NCBI RefSeq assembly: GCF_022832375.1
Contig: NZ_JALHLG010000009.1
Span: 182,534 to 246,533, forward strand
Direction: 5' to 3'
From: Novosphingobium beihaiense
Lineage (GTDB): Bacteria; Pseudomonadota; Alphaproteobacteria; Sphingomonadales; Sphingomonadaceae
Length of the DNA: 64,000 nucleotides
Part shown: piece after piece, positions 10,082-19,071 of the stretch
Layout: each line of letters opens with the position of its first letter
How positions within the stretch are numbered: position 1 is the first letter of the stretch
Made by a program: the position numbers and the translations under genes
Notes under the pieces: generated by a model
Database searches by the model: none
What the model was told of the DNA's origin: nothing
What the model saw: the letters and a program-made list of their open reading frames with translations, nothing else

Positions 10082-12166
10082 ATGAGGCAACCAAACATCA
10101 CCAAGGCCATCGGCGCCCTGTCCGCGGCACTGGCCCTGTTTGTGCTGCCCGCGCCCGCACAGCCCCAGGAACCAGCTGCGGTTGAGACCGCCGCTCCTTC
10201 GCAGCAGATGGACGAACTTCTCGGCATGTCGCTGGAGGACATTCTCTCGCAGGAAGTGACATCGGTGGCCAAGAAGGCGCAGCATGTCGCCGATGCCCCG
10301 GCCGCCGTCTACGTCGTTTCGCAGGACCAGATCAGCCGCTCGGGCGCACGCACGCTGGCGGACCTGCTGCGCCGCGTGCCGGGAATGGACGTGTTCGAAC
10401 TGCAAGGATCGACCTCGACGATATCCGCCAGAGGGTTCTCCTCGCGCTTCGCCTCCAATCTGCTGGTGATGGTCGATGGCGCGGCGATCTACAACACCGC
10501 GATTTCGGGGATGTTCTGGGATCAGGCGATATTCCCGCTGCAGGACATCGAACGCATCGAAGTGATCCGCGGCCCGGGCGGCACGCTGTGGGGCAGCAAT
10601 TCGATCAACGGCGTGATCAACATCATCACCAAGCAGAGCGTCGATACGCAGGGCCTGCGGCTGAACCTCAAGGCCGGAACGCGCGACGTGCGGACCGAGG
10701 CGGGATACGGCGCCCAGCTCTCTCCCTCGCTCGGCGTGCGCCTCTACGGCACCTACCGCCATTCGAAGGGCCTGCAACTGGCGGACGGCCAGAACATCGG
10801 CGACAAGTGGAACGGGGCGCTGGGCGGCGTCCGGCTGGACTATGCCCCCAGCGACAACGACAGCGCCGTCGTGCTGGCCGAAGTGTCCGGCGGCCATTTC
10901 ACGGAAACGATCACCGGCCTCTCGGTAACCCAGGACGGCCCGGTGGGAACCATCCTCCACCCCCGCAGCAATTTCAATTCCGAGCATGTTCTGGCCCGCT
11001 GGAAGCACGGCTTCACGCAAGATTTCGATCTGGTGGGGCAGGTTTACTACAACCGGCTCCACCGCACCGAATTCGATGCCGGTGTCACCCGCGAGCTTTA
11101 TGACGCCAGCCTTGAGGGGCATTGGCGCCTGAATTCGCTGCACGATGTGAATTTCGGAATCTCGGGACGCATCGCCCATGACACGGTTTCCAGCAGCCGC
11201 ATGATCCGCCTGGAAAATGGCGCGAACACGGACCACTGGCTGACGGGATACCTCCAGGACGAGATCGCGCTTGTTCCCGGCAAGCTGGCCCTTACGGCCG
11301 GTTCCAAATTCGAAGTGAACGACTTCAGCGGCTTTCAGGCCCAGCCGAGCCTGCGCCTGTTCTACCGGTACAACGATAGTCTGGCGTTCTGGGCCGCAGC
11401 TTCGCACGCCGTGCGCACACCGCTCTTGCAGCAGCGCAAGATGGATGCAAACCTTCTGATCTGGCAGCCGGACACGCCCCGGCCGGAGGAGACCCCCCTG
11501 TTGTTCATCTTGCGCGGAAACAAGGACGTCCGCGTCGAAGAACTGACTTCGTTCGAAGCGGGCGCCCGGGCATCGCTGTCCCGGTCATGGTCCCTGGATC
11601 TCTCGTTCTACCGGAACCGGTACAGCCACCTCGTCACCGCCGAAACGGTCAGCGTCGAACCGCTCGTCGTCCCGCCGTTCCCCGGTCCGGTGGGCACCGT
11701 TGCCCGCAGCACTTTCGGGAACAACGGCACAGGGCGTTCGTGGGGTTTCGAGCTGGTGCTCTCCGGCCAGATCACCCCGCAATGGAAGACGGAACTGTCC
11801 TATTCCTATCTCGATCTGCACGTCGAGACGGAAACCGGCGGCACCATCTTCCCCTCCTTCGTGGTCACGCCCGCCGATTCCTCGTCGAACAGCCAGCTGC
11901 GCGCCACCACCTCCTACGACATCGGCGACAAGATCAGCCTCGGCGGATCGCTGCACTATGTGAGCAAGTCCATCGACGGGGTGCGCCCGGCCTTTACCGA
12001 TCTGGATCTGAGGGCCGCCTACCGGCCGCGCTCCAATATCGAGATCGCCGTGACCGGCAGCCATCTGCTCCAGGACCGGCGCCTCGAATTCTACGAGGAC
12101 TACGTGCCGCTGCCACTGGGCTATGTGCCGCGCACCGTAACGCTCGAAACCCGGGTCCGCTTCTGA
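10082..12166 (+). CDS. TonB-dependent outer-membrane receptor
   Basis: Outer-membrane barrel of 694 residues driven by TonB-ExbBD. A Sec signal (about 1-27, ending 'LPAPAQPQ') is followed by 'MSLEDILSQEVTSVAKKAQ', a start typical of receptors next to YfiR-like genes. The plug (about 50-175) has 'DAPAAVYVVSQDQISRSGA', 'LLRRVPGMDVFE' and 'IEVIRGPGGTLWGSNSING'. The rest is beta-barrel ending in Phe ('ETRVRF'). ATG 10082 is chosen because it gives a proper signal peptide. The ligand is unknown; the downstream YfiR/kinase genes suggest the receptor feeds or responds to a signalling route rather than simple nutrient uptake. Confidence 0.9.
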   Translation: MRQPNITKAIGALSAALALFVLPAPAQPQEPAAVETAAPSQQMDELLGMSLEDILSQEVTSVAKKAQHVADAPAAVYVVSQDQISRSGARTLADLLRRVPGMDVFELQGSTSTISARGFSSRFASNLLVMVDGAAIYNTAISGMFWDQAIFPLQDIERIEVIRGPGGTLWGSNSINGVINIITKQSVDTQGLRLNLKAGTRDVRTEAGYGAQLSPSLGVRLYGTYRHSKGLQLADGQNIGDKWNGALGGVRLDYAPSDNDSAVVLAEVSGGHFTETITGLSVTQDGPVGTILHPRSNFNSEHVLARWKHGFTQDFDLVGQVYYNRLHRTEFDAGVTRELYDASLEGHWRLNSLHDVNFGISGRIAHDTVSSSRMIRLENGANTDHWLTGYLQDEIALVPGKLALTAGSKFEVNDFSGFQAQPSLRLFYRYNDSLAFWAAASHAVRTPLLQQRKMDANLLIWQPDTPRPEETPLLFILRGNKDVRVEELTSFEAGARASLSRSWSLDLSFYRNRYSHLVTAETVSVEPLVVPPFPGPVGTVARSTFGNNGTGRSWGFELVLSGQITPQWKTELSYSYLDLHVETETGGTIFPSFVVTPADSSSNSQLRATTSYDIGDKISLGGSLHYVSKSIDGVRPAFTDLDLRAAYRPRSNIEIAVTGSHLLQDRRLEFYEDYVPLPLGYVPRTVTLETRVRF

Positions 12167-12179
12167 GCGGCAAACAGCG

Positions 12180-12695
12180 ATGGCCCTTTTTCCCAAACTT
12201 CGAACCAACGGTCTGGCCGCCATCGTGCTGCTGCTGACGAGCGTGCCGCAAGCGCGGGCAAGCGATAACCAGGGCAATGTCAAAGCCGTCATCATCTTCA
12301 ACATCCTGCGCTTCGCCAGCTTTCCCGACACCCATCACGTGCTGCGGCTGTGCACGCGCGACAGCGAGGCGATCGCCCGCAACCTGATGGCGCTCGACGG
12401 GCGCAGCCTCGGCCAGCGCCAGCTCGATGTCGTGTTCGTCTCCTCGTGGAACGACAACATGGATAGCTGCGATGTGATCTATGCCGGTTCCACCGCGGCA
12501 GAGGCCTTGCCCCGGTTACGGCGCGGCCAGATCACCATCGGCGATGGCCCTTCGTTCATCGATCACGACGGCACCGTCGGCCTGATCAAGTTCGGCGGGC
12601 AGACGCGCTTCGCGATCAATGCCCATGCCGCCAGGCAAGTGGGCGTCCGGTTCAGTTCGCAGCTCATGCGTCTGGCCGCCAGAGTCATCAACTGA
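12180..12695 (+). CDS. YfiR-family (DUF4154) periplasmic protein
   Basis: Small secreted protein of 171 residues with a signal peptide (about 1-27, 'IVLLLTSVPQARA'). It carries the DUF4154/YfiR pattern: 'AVIIFNILRFASFPD', two Cys ('LRLCTRD', 'DSCDVIYAG'), a 'QITIGDGPSFIDHDGTVGLI' strand and the C-terminal 'FAINAHAARQVGVRFSSQLM'. In Pseudomonas, YfiR is the periplasmic inhibitor of the diguanylate cyclase YfiN. Here the partner next door is a histidine kinase with a YfiN-like periplasmic domain, so I infer that it gates that kinase. The stop overlaps the kinase start by one base. Confidence 0.85.
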   Translation: MALFPKLRTNGLAAIVLLLTSVPQARASDNQGNVKAVIIFNILRFASFPDTHHVLRLCTRDSEAIARNLMALDGRSLGQRQLDVVFVSSWNDNMDSCDVIYAGSTAAEALPRLRRGQITIGDGPSFIDHDGTVGLIKFGGQTRFAINAHAARQVGVRFSSQLMRLAARVIN

Positions 12696-14221
12696 TGGCG
12701 AAAGTCCGGCTCTTCGGTTTTCTGGCACGCCAGCCGTTTCACAAGAAACTGATGCTGTTCAGCGTGATCGCGATGGCAGCCGCCGTTTCGCTATCGATCG
12801 CCGGGCTGATCGGCACGCAGTACAAGCACTATCACGACGTGTCCGACCGCCAGTATACCCAGCTGGCCGAAGTGCTGGCCGGGAATCTGGGCGCGGCGGT
12901 AGTCTTCGACGACCGCGCCACGGTGGATTCGATCCTGCGGTCCGCCCATGCGATCCCGAACATCGCCTGGATCGAGGCGCGCGATCTGCAGGGCCGGATG
13001 ATCGTCGGACGCCGGGCCCGGGGGCTGTCCCGCCAGGATCTGGCCCGGGCGCGCCAGTCCGCCGTCGATCCCGACCAGCAGGGGTGGGCCGGGATCACGG
13101 CCCATTACGCGCGGCGGGTCATGCCGATCCGGGTGGACAAGGCGAAAATCGCCGAGCTGGAAATCGGCTACAGCTACCGCTCGCCCTGGTCGATCCTGCA
13201 GGAAGTGCTTCCGGCCGCGACAGCGATCTTCTTCGTCTGCATGGCAATCGGCATCTACGTCGCCAACCGCCTGCGCCGCCTGGTATCGCGCCCGTTCGAC
13301 CGCATGCAGTCCGCCATTCAGTCCGCGCGCGTTTCGGGCAAACTCGATGCCCGCGTCGAACTGACCGGGGATTCCGATTTCGACGGCCTGATCCACAGCT
13401 ACAACCGCATGCTCGACGTGCTTGAAACGCGTAGCGGGGAACTGGCTAGCGCGCGCGACGCGGCAGAGTCCGCCAATATCGCCAAGAGCGCCTTCCTCGC
13501 CAACATGAGCCACGAACTGCGCACACCGCTCAATGCCATCATCGGCTATACCGAAGCCCTGCGCGAGGATCTGGGAAACGCGGGGCTGGCCCGCTCGGTC
13601 GAGGATGTGAACTGGATTCACGTATCCTCGCACCAGTTGCTGGAGCTGATCAACAGCCTGCTCGACCTGTCGAAGATCGAGGCCGGGCGCATGGAGCTGG
13701 ACCTGCACAGCTTCGACCTGCCTGCCCTGCTGCGCGAGGTCGAAGCCACGCTGCAGCCGCTCGCCGCCAAGCAGGGCAATGCGCTGACCGTCACAATCGA
13801 TCCCGCGCTCGGCACTGTCCGCAACGATTCCACCAAGCTGCGCCAGTGCCTGCTCAATCTGGGCAGCAATGCCTGCAAGTTCACCCGCGACGGTTTTATC
13901 GACATCACGGCGCGGGCCGAAGACGCCGATCTGGTCTTCGAAGTCTCGGATACCGGCATCGGCATGAGCGGCGAGGAACTGGAACGGCTGTTCCAGCCTT
14001 TCGTCCAGAGCGATTCCTCGACCACGCGCCGCTATGGCGGCACCGGGCTGGGACTGGCGCTGATCAAGCGCTTCGTCACCCTGCTGGGCGGCACGGTCAC
14101 GGTCAACAGCGAGGCCGGATATGGCACGACATTCATCGTGCGGCTCCGGCGCGATCTCGACACCTCCGCCGCCGAAACCGCACCGGCCGAAAATCCCCCG
14201 CACGCGAAGTGCGCGACATGA
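12695..14221 (+). CDS. Membrane histidine kinase with CHASE8-like sensor and HAMP
   Basis: Inner-membrane sensor kinase of 508 residues. Order: TM1 (about 20-42), a periplasmic segment resembling the CHASE8 domain of YfiN ('[20 protein letters not shown]'), TM2 (about 170-190, '[15 protein letters not shown]'), HAMP, HisKA with the phospho-His in '[15 protein letters not shown]' (about 272), and HATPase_c with 'NLGSNACKF', 'DTGIGMS' and '[10 protein letters not shown]'. There is no receiver domain; the receiver is the next gene. Translational coupling to the YfiR-like gene suggests the periplasmic protein is its regulator. Confidence 0.92.
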   Translation: MAKVRLFGFLARQPFHKKLMLFSVIAMAAAVSLSIAGLIGTQYKHYHDVSDRQYTQLAEVLAGNLGAAVVFDDRATVDSILRSAHAIPNIAWIEARDLQGRMIVGRRARGLSRQDLARARQSAVDPDQQGWAGITAHYARRVMPIRVDKAKIAELEIGYSYRSPWSILQEVLPAATAIFFVCMAIGIYVANRLRRLVSRPFDRMQSAIQSARVSGKLDARVELTGDSDFDGLIHSYNRMLDVLETRSGELASARDAAESANIAKSAFLANMSHELRTPLNAIIGYTEALREDLGNAGLARSVEDVNWIHVSSHQLLELINSLLDLSKIEAGRMELDLHSFDLPALLREVEATLQPLAAKQGNALTVTIDPALGTVRNDSTKLRQCLLNLGSNACKFTRDGFIDITARAEDADLVFEVSDTGIGMSGEELERLFQPFVQSDSSTTRRYGGTGLGLALIKRFVTLLGGTVTVNSEAGYGTTFIVRLRRDLDTSAAETAPAENPPHAKCAT

Positions 14222-14267
14222 CCGGGCTCCCCCGCCGCCGGCCCCACACGAACAAACGGAAATTGCC

Positions 14268-14966
14268 ATGACGGCTGAACACACCGCCCCATGCCCGCCC
14301 GCCATTCTCGTCGTCGACGATGTCGAGGGCAATCGCGCGGTCGTGTGCCGCCGCCTCGAACAGGCGGGCTATACGCTGTTTCAGGCGGAGACCGGGCCGC
14401 AGGCGCTGCAGTGCCTGCGCTCGCAGAAGATCGATCTTGTCCTGCTCGATTACATGATGCCCAACATGAGCGGCATCGACGTGCTCAAGGTGCTGCGCGA
14501 GGACTGGAAAATGGACGCGCTGCCCGTGATCATGCTGACCGCGCGGGCCGAGGCGCAGGCGCAAGTCGAAGCGCTCGAAGCGGGCGCTGACGACTATGTG
14601 ACCAAGCCCATCGATTTCGAGGTGCTGCGCGCCCGGATCGAAAGCCACCTGGTCAAGCACAAGACCAGCGACCTGCTGCGCCAGGCCAATGCCGCGGCGG
14701 ACGAGCGCGCGGCGCTGCGCGTGCTGGCGATCGACCAGCTGCGCGACGAACTGGAAAACGAAATCGCCTTGCGGCGCGCGGCCGAACGTGCGGTGGCGGA
14801 AATGCAGAACGGCCCCGCGCACGGCACCATATCCGCCCTCCCCGAAGACCTCGAACGCGCACTCAGCATCATCGATGCCATGGCCCGCCAGCTCGACGAA
14901 GGCCGCCCCGTCAACCGCGCCCTGCTCCGCTCGCTGCGCACGCTGGTCCAGTCGTTCGCGGCCTGA
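14268..14966 (+). CDS. Response regulator with coiled-coil tail and no known output domain
   Basis: A receiver domain (about residues 14-130) has the acidic pocket 'VVDDVEGN', the phosphoacceptor Asp in 'LLDYMMPNMSGID' (about 61), Thr in 'MLTARAE' and the Lys in 'VTKPID' (about 112). The remaining ~100 residues contain a Glu/Arg/Ala-rich likely coiled coil ('DQLRDELENEIALRRAAERA') and a short helical end, with no DNA-binding, GGDEF or HD domain. It is probably the partner of the kinase 46 bp upstream and may act by protein-protein contact, for example on the GGDEF-EAL protein of the same cluster (inference). Confidence 0.88.
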   Translation: MTAEHTAPCPPAILVVDDVEGNRAVVCRRLEQAGYTLFQAETGPQALQCLRSQKIDLVLLDYMMPNMSGIDVLKVLREDWKMDALPVIMLTARAEAQAQVEALEAGADDYVTKPIDFEVLRARIESHLVKHKTSDLLRQANAAADERAALRVLAIDQLRDELENEIALRRAAERAVAEMQNGPAHGTISALPEDLERALSIIDAMARQLDEGRPVNRALLRSLRTLVQSFAA

Positions 14967-15048
14967 TGCCCCGGCGCTGTCGTGTCACTGTCATCGCGCC
15001 CGCCTATCGCGCGGCTTTCCACGACGATGCCCGAAGGAACCTGCGGCC

Positions 15049-16179
15049 ATGACCGATCTCAACCTGACCCGCCGCACCCTCGTCGGCAGCGCGCTCGCGG
15101 CAGCCGGGGCCGTGCATGTGCCGGGTGCTTTCGCAGCAACCGCGCATCCGCCGCTGCAGCGCCCCGCCAAGCCGCTGGTCATCGGCCATCGCGGCGCCCC
15201 CGCGCTGCGCCCGGAACACACGCTGGCAAGCTATGCCAAGGCGATTACCGATGGCGCCGACTTCATCGAGCCCGATCTCGTTGCCACGAAAGACGGCGTG
15301 CTGATCGCCCGGCACGAAAACAACATCGCCGATACCACTGACATTGCGGCCCGCCCCGAATTCGCGGCCCGCAAGACCACCAAGACCATCGATGGCGAGA
15401 CGATCACCGGCTGGTTCACCGAGGATTTCACTCTCGCCGAAATCAAGTCGCTGCGCGCGAAGGAGCGCCTCGGCGCGCTGCGCCCGGAAAGCGAGGCCTA
15501 TGACGGGCAGTTCCAGATCGTGACGCTGGAGGAAATCACCGATTTCGCCGCTGCCGAGGCCGCCGCGCGCGGGCGCACGATCGGCCTGATCCCCGAGATC
15601 AAGCACTCCACCTATTTCGCTGGGATCGGCCTGCCGCTCGAACAGCGCCTGCTCGACCGGATCGCCGCCAGTTCCTATCTGCAAAGCGCGCCGCTGATCA
15701 TCCAGAGCTTCGAAGTCTCGAACCTCAAATGGCTGCGCGCGCGTCTGGCCGGGCAGAAGAACGTGCAGCTCATGCAGCTGACCGTGCCTGCCCCGGTGCG
15801 CCCCGCCGATCTCGCCGCCAAGGGCAGCGGCCCCACCTACAACGAGATGCAGGCCCCGCGCGGGCTGGCCGAAATGGCCACTTATGCCGACTGGATCTCG
15901 CCCTACAAGCTCGCCCTGCTCCCGCGCGGCGAGGACGGCAACCTGAGCGATACGCCCACCGCGCTGATGGCCGATGCCCATGCCGCCGGGCTGCTCGTCG
16001 CCTCGTGGACGTTCCGCCCGGAAAACCAGTTCCTGCCCGCCAATCTGCACAGCAGCGCCGACGGCACCGCACGCAACCCGCAAGGCAGCGTGGCCGAAAT
16101 CCGCGCTTACCTTTCCGCCGGTCTCGACGCTTTCTTCACCGACGATCCCGCCATCGGGCGCAAGGCGGTGGACGGCTGA
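15049..16179 (+). CDS. glpQ: Glycerophosphodiester phosphodiesterase, Tat-exported
   Basis: Cleaves glycerophosphodiesters to glycerol 3-phosphate and an alcohol, here in the periplasm. It has 376 residues. The N-terminus 'LTRRTLVGSALAAAGAVHV' is a twin-arginine signal. The mature protein opens with 'PLVIGHRGAPALRPEHT' (catalytic His and Arg) and 'FIEPDLVATKDGVLIARHE' (metal-binding acid and second His), and ends with the barrel strand 'DAFFTDDPAIGR'. The long insert after the second His matches the periplasmic GlpQ type rather than cytosolic UgpQ. An AAGGAA site lies about 10 bp before the chosen ATG. Confidence 0.9.
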   Translation: MTDLNLTRRTLVGSALAAAGAVHVPGAFAATAHPPLQRPAKPLVIGHRGAPALRPEHTLASYAKAITDGADFIEPDLVATKDGVLIARHENNIADTTDIAARPEFAARKTTKTIDGETITGWFTEDFTLAEIKSLRAKERLGALRPESEAYDGQFQIVTLEEITDFAAAEAAARGRTIGLIPEIKHSTYFAGIGLPLEQRLLDRIAASSYLQSAPLIIQSFEVSNLKWLRARLAGQKNVQLMQLTVPAPVRPADLAAKGSGPTYNEMQAPRGLAEMATYADWISPYKLALLPRGEDGNLSDTPTALMADAHAAGLLVASWTFRPENQFLPANLHSSADGTARNPQGSVAEIRAYLSAGLDAFFTDDPAIGRKAVDG

Positions 16180-16241
16180 CCGGCGCACCGCACCGCCGCA
16201 AAGCGCAAGACGCGGCGCCTCTGGCAGTCTATCGTAGAGCG

Positions 16242-16643
16242 ATGACCAACCGTTTCGGTTCCGCCCCCGGCCCCGCCGTTTTCGAGGCGCTGGCCCATGC
16301 CGCCTTCGCCCGCATCCCTGCGCCTTTTGCCGAACACCTCGACGGGATCACTGTCCATGTCGAGGAATTCGCCGATGCCGAAACCCTGCGCGCGGTGGGG
16401 CTGGAAGACCCGTTCACCCTGACCGGCCTCTATCACGGGCGGCCGATGAGCGAGGAAAGCGTCTGGGCCTCGGGCGAGTTCCGCCCGCGCATCACCCTCT
16501 ACCGCCAGCCGCTGCTCGCCGAATGGTGCGAGACGGGGGTGACGCTGGAGGATCTGGTGACGCATGTGGTGGTGCACGAGGTGGGCCACCATTTCGGCCT
16601 CAGCGATGCGCAGATGCACGCGCTGGAGGAAAGCACGCGGTAA
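16242..16643 (+). CDS. Small zinc metallopeptidase-family protein (minimal zincin)
   Basis: A 133-residue cytosolic protein of the minimal-zincin family. The C-terminal motif 'HEVGHHFGLSD' is HExxHxxGxxD, giving two His and an Asp as zinc ligands and a catalytic Glu. The family is widespread in alphaproteobacteria and actinobacteria, and its substrate is not established. It follows glpQ by 62 bp on the same strand. The chosen ATG gives the usual family length. Confidence 0.85.
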   Translation: MTNRFGSAPGPAVFEALAHAAFARIPAPFAEHLDGITVHVEEFADAETLRAVGLEDPFTLTGLYHGRPMSEESVWASGEFRPRITLYRQPLLAEWCETGVTLEDLVTHVVVHEVGHHFGLSDAQMHALEESTR

Positions 16644-16707
16644 AATCGCACGCCCCGCGCGCAATTGGCCGCTGGAGCGTCACGCTTTCATGCGATAGAG
16701 CCGCGTC

Positions 16708-18471
16708 ATGATCTTCCAGCCCCTGAAACGCGCCGCCCCTCTTGCCGCCCTCACCCTGCTGGCCGCCTGCGCCGCGCCGCAGGCCGCGCATCATGCTGCC
16801 GCCCCGGCAGCCGAGCCGCCGGTGCAGGTGGGGATCATCGCCATCAACGATTTCCACGGCGCGCTGGAGCCGCCCAAGGCCGCCGTCGCCGCGCCGGACG
16901 GCAAGGGCGGCACCATCCCCGTCCCGGCGGGCGGCGCGGCCTGGCTTGCCTCGGCGGTGGACCAGATCAAGGCCGAGCACCGCTATCATGTCGTGGTGGC
17001 GGCGGGCGATCTCACCAGCGCCTCGCAGCTCGCATCCTCGCTGCATCTCGACGAACCGGCGGTCGGCGTGATGAACCGCATCGGGCTTGAATTCAACGCG
17101 GTGGGCAACCACGAGTTCGACCGCGGCTGGAAAGAACTGCAGCGCCTGCAGAACGGCGGGTGCGAGAAGAACACGCGGCTGCAGCCGTGCCAGCTCGAAC
17201 AGTTTCAGGGCGCGAAGTACAAATACCTCTCGGCCAGCACGTACAAGGCGGACGGCACCACGCTGTTCCCCGCCACCGGGCTGAAAAGCTTCGGCACCGG
17301 CGCGCGCAAAGTGACGGTGGGCTTCATCGGCCTTGCGCTCAAGGACGTGCCCACGCTCGTCTCACCCCACGAAGTGAAGGGCCTGACTTTCGGGGACGAG
17401 GCCGATGCCATCAACCGCGAAGTGCCCCGGCTCAAGGCCGAGGGTGCCGATGCCGTGGTCGTGCTGATCCATCAGGGCGGCCACACCACGCCGGGTAATC
17501 CGAACAGCTGCCACGACCTGACCGGCCAGATCAAACCGATCCTCGACCGGCTGAAGCCCGGCGTCGATGTCGTCGTCTCGGGCCACACGCATTGGCAATA
17601 TATCTGCCATTACGGCCAGACCGGGCCCGGCGACCAGATCCTGCTCACCAGCGCGGGCGTCTACGGCAAGCTGGTGACGGACATTACGCTGGCCATCGAT
17701 CCGGCCACCCACCGCGTGATCGCCAAGACCGCGCATAACGTGATCGTGCAGTCGCAAGGCTATACCAGCGGGCGCGGCGATGTGCCCAATACCAAGCTCT
17801 ATCCGCAATTCGCGCCGCGTGCGGACGTGGCACGCTACGTCGCGACTTACGAGAAGGACGCCAAGGATCTGATCGCGCGGCCGGTGGGCAAGCTCTCCGG
17901 CCCGGCGGCCAAGCCTTCGAGCGAAAGCATGGAGGGTGGGCCGCTCGGCAACCTGATCGCCGACGGGCAGCTCTATGCCAGCAGGAGCGCCGGTGCGCAG
18001 ATCGCCTTCACCAATCCTTTCGGCATCCGCGCCCCGATCGATCCCGCGCCTGACGGCACGGTGACGTTCGGCCAGATCTACAGGGTGCAGCCGTTCAACA
18101 ACAATCTGGTGACGATGACGCTGACCGGCGCGCAAGTGCGCGCGGTGATCGAGGAAGGGCTGGACGATAACGGCACCAAGCAAGTGCTGGCGGCCTCGGC
18201 AGGGCTGAAATTCACTTTCGACATGCACCGTCCCTCGGGCCAGCGCGTGGTTTCGCTGACGCTGGACGGCAAGCCGGTCGTTCCTTCGGCGGACTACCGG
18301 GTGACAGTGGTGAACTTCCTCTCCGAAGGCGGCGACGGGTTCTCCACCTTCAAGCAGGGCAGAGACAAAGTGCTCGGGATCATCGATAACGTGGCCATGC
18401 AGCAGTGGATCGCCGCCGTGCCGGTGCGGCAGGTGCCCGAAGACGTGCGCGCGATGGAGACCGGCGGCTGA
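16708..18471 (+). CDS. Lipoprotein 5'-nucleotidase/metallophosphatase (UshA type)
   Basis: Hydrolyses extracytoplasmic nucleotides or related phosphoesters. It has 587 residues. The N-terminus 'ALTLLAACAAP' is a lipobox, so the protein is probably membrane-anchored. The calcineurin-like domain has 'IIAINDFHGALEP', 'VVAAGDLTSAS', 'GNHEFDRG' and 'VVSGHTHWQ', the metal-ligand set of the family. The 5'-nucleotidase C-terminal domain runs from about 380, with 'EGGPLGNLIADGQL', 'QPFNNNLVTMTLTGAQV' and 'FLSEGGDGF' for substrate binding. The upstream GDPD also releases phosphate compounds, so the two may act together in scavenging (inference). Confidence 0.92.
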   Translation: MIFQPLKRAAPLAALTLLAACAAPQAAHHAAAPAAEPPVQVGIIAINDFHGALEPPKAAVAAPDGKGGTIPVPAGGAAWLASAVDQIKAEHRYHVVVAAGDLTSASQLASSLHLDEPAVGVMNRIGLEFNAVGNHEFDRGWKELQRLQNGGCEKNTRLQPCQLEQFQGAKYKYLSASTYKADGTTLFPATGLKSFGTGARKVTVGFIGLALKDVPTLVSPHEVKGLTFGDEADAINREVPRLKAEGADAVVVLIHQGGHTTPGNPNSCHDLTGQIKPILDRLKPGVDVVVSGHTHWQYICHYGQTGPGDQILLTSAGVYGKLVTDITLAIDPATHRVIAKTAHNVIVQSQGYTSGRGDVPNTKLYPQFAPRADVARYVATYEKDAKDLIARPVGKLSGPAAKPSSESMEGGPLGNLIADGQLYASRSAGAQIAFTNPFGIRAPIDPAPDGTVTFGQIYRVQPFNNNLVTMTLTGAQVRAVIEEGLDDNGTKQVLAASAGLKFTFDMHRPSGQRVVSLTLDGKPVVPSADYRVTVVNFLSEGGDGFSTFKQGRDKVLGIIDNVAMQQWIAAVPVRQVPEDVRAMETGG

Positions 18472-18476
18472 TGGGG

Positions 18477-18613
18477 CCCAATCCTCCCTGTTTTGCATAG
18501 CAAAATGGGGAGGTGGCATTCGCGCAGCGAATGACGGAGGGGTTTCTTACCCCTCCACCACCCGCTACGCGGGCGGTCCCCCTCCCCGTCACTTCGTGAC
18601 AGGGAGGATTGGG
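18477..18613. repeat. ~137-bp multi-hairpin palindromic repeat, copy 1
   Basis: The ends are a perfect 15-bp inverted repeat, CCCAATCCTCCCTGT (18477-18491) with ACAGGGAGGATTGGG (18599-18613). Inside are further hairpins: TTTTGC/GCAAAA, ATTCGC/GCGAAT, GGAGGGGT/ACCCCTCC, CCCGC/GCGGG and GTCAC/GTGAC, plus GGGGAGG pairing with CCTCCCC. A related copy at 45881-46011 keeps the same plan with different stem sequences. It fills the gap between the convergent ends of the nucleotidase and the hotdog gene. Confidence 0.85.
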
Positions 18614-18615
18614 CG

Positions 18616-19071
18616 TTACGCTCCGTCCCGCAAAAATGCGGCGAAGCGGCCTTTCAGGTGCCCTGCTTCCGCACCGCTGCACGCAAGCACCGATTCCACT
18701 TCGATCCGCGCGCGCCTTTTGCGGGCCAGCATTTTCATGAACGCAGGCCATGCGCTTTCGTCCGCCAGCTTCGATGACGCCGTGAAACTGCCCTGCATCG
18801 GCCGGGTATAGTCCATCCGGTTGGACTGGATCACCACTTCGGCGGGGGGCAGCCCCGCGTCCTCCAGCCGCAGATGCACCAGCGACCACGCCGCCAGAAT
18901 CGCCAGTGCCGAGGCGCTGCCGCCGAAGACCGTGCTCTTGTGATTGATGTTCGGCTCCAGCGGCGCGGAGAGAACCACCGATTGCGCCGAAGCCGATAGA
19001 ACCTGCACGCGCATCGCCGCCGACAAGGGAATCTGGCGGTGCAGGTAATCGCCCAGCGCCTGCGGATCCAT
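18616..19071 (-). CDS. YiiD_C-type hotdog-fold (thioesterase-like) protein
   Basis: A 151-residue single-domain protein resembling the C-terminal thioesterase-like domain of YiiD. The hotdog pattern includes 'IPLSAAMRVQVLSASAQ', 'EPNINHKSTVFGGSASALAI' and 'DYTRPMQGSFTASSKL'. The enzymatic substrate is unknown, perhaps an acyl-CoA. ATG 19071 overlaps the stop of the upstream methyltransferase gene by one base, so it is the last gene of the lgt operon. Its end abuts the multi-hairpin repeat. Confidence 0.75.
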   Translation of the reverse strand: MDPQALGDYLHRQIPLSAAMRVQVLSASAQSVVLSAPLEPNINHKSTVFGGSASALAILAAWSLVHLRLEDAGLPPAEVVIQSNRMDYTRPMQGSFTASSKLADESAWPAFMKMLARKRRARIEVESVLACSGAEAGHLKGRFAAFLRDGA

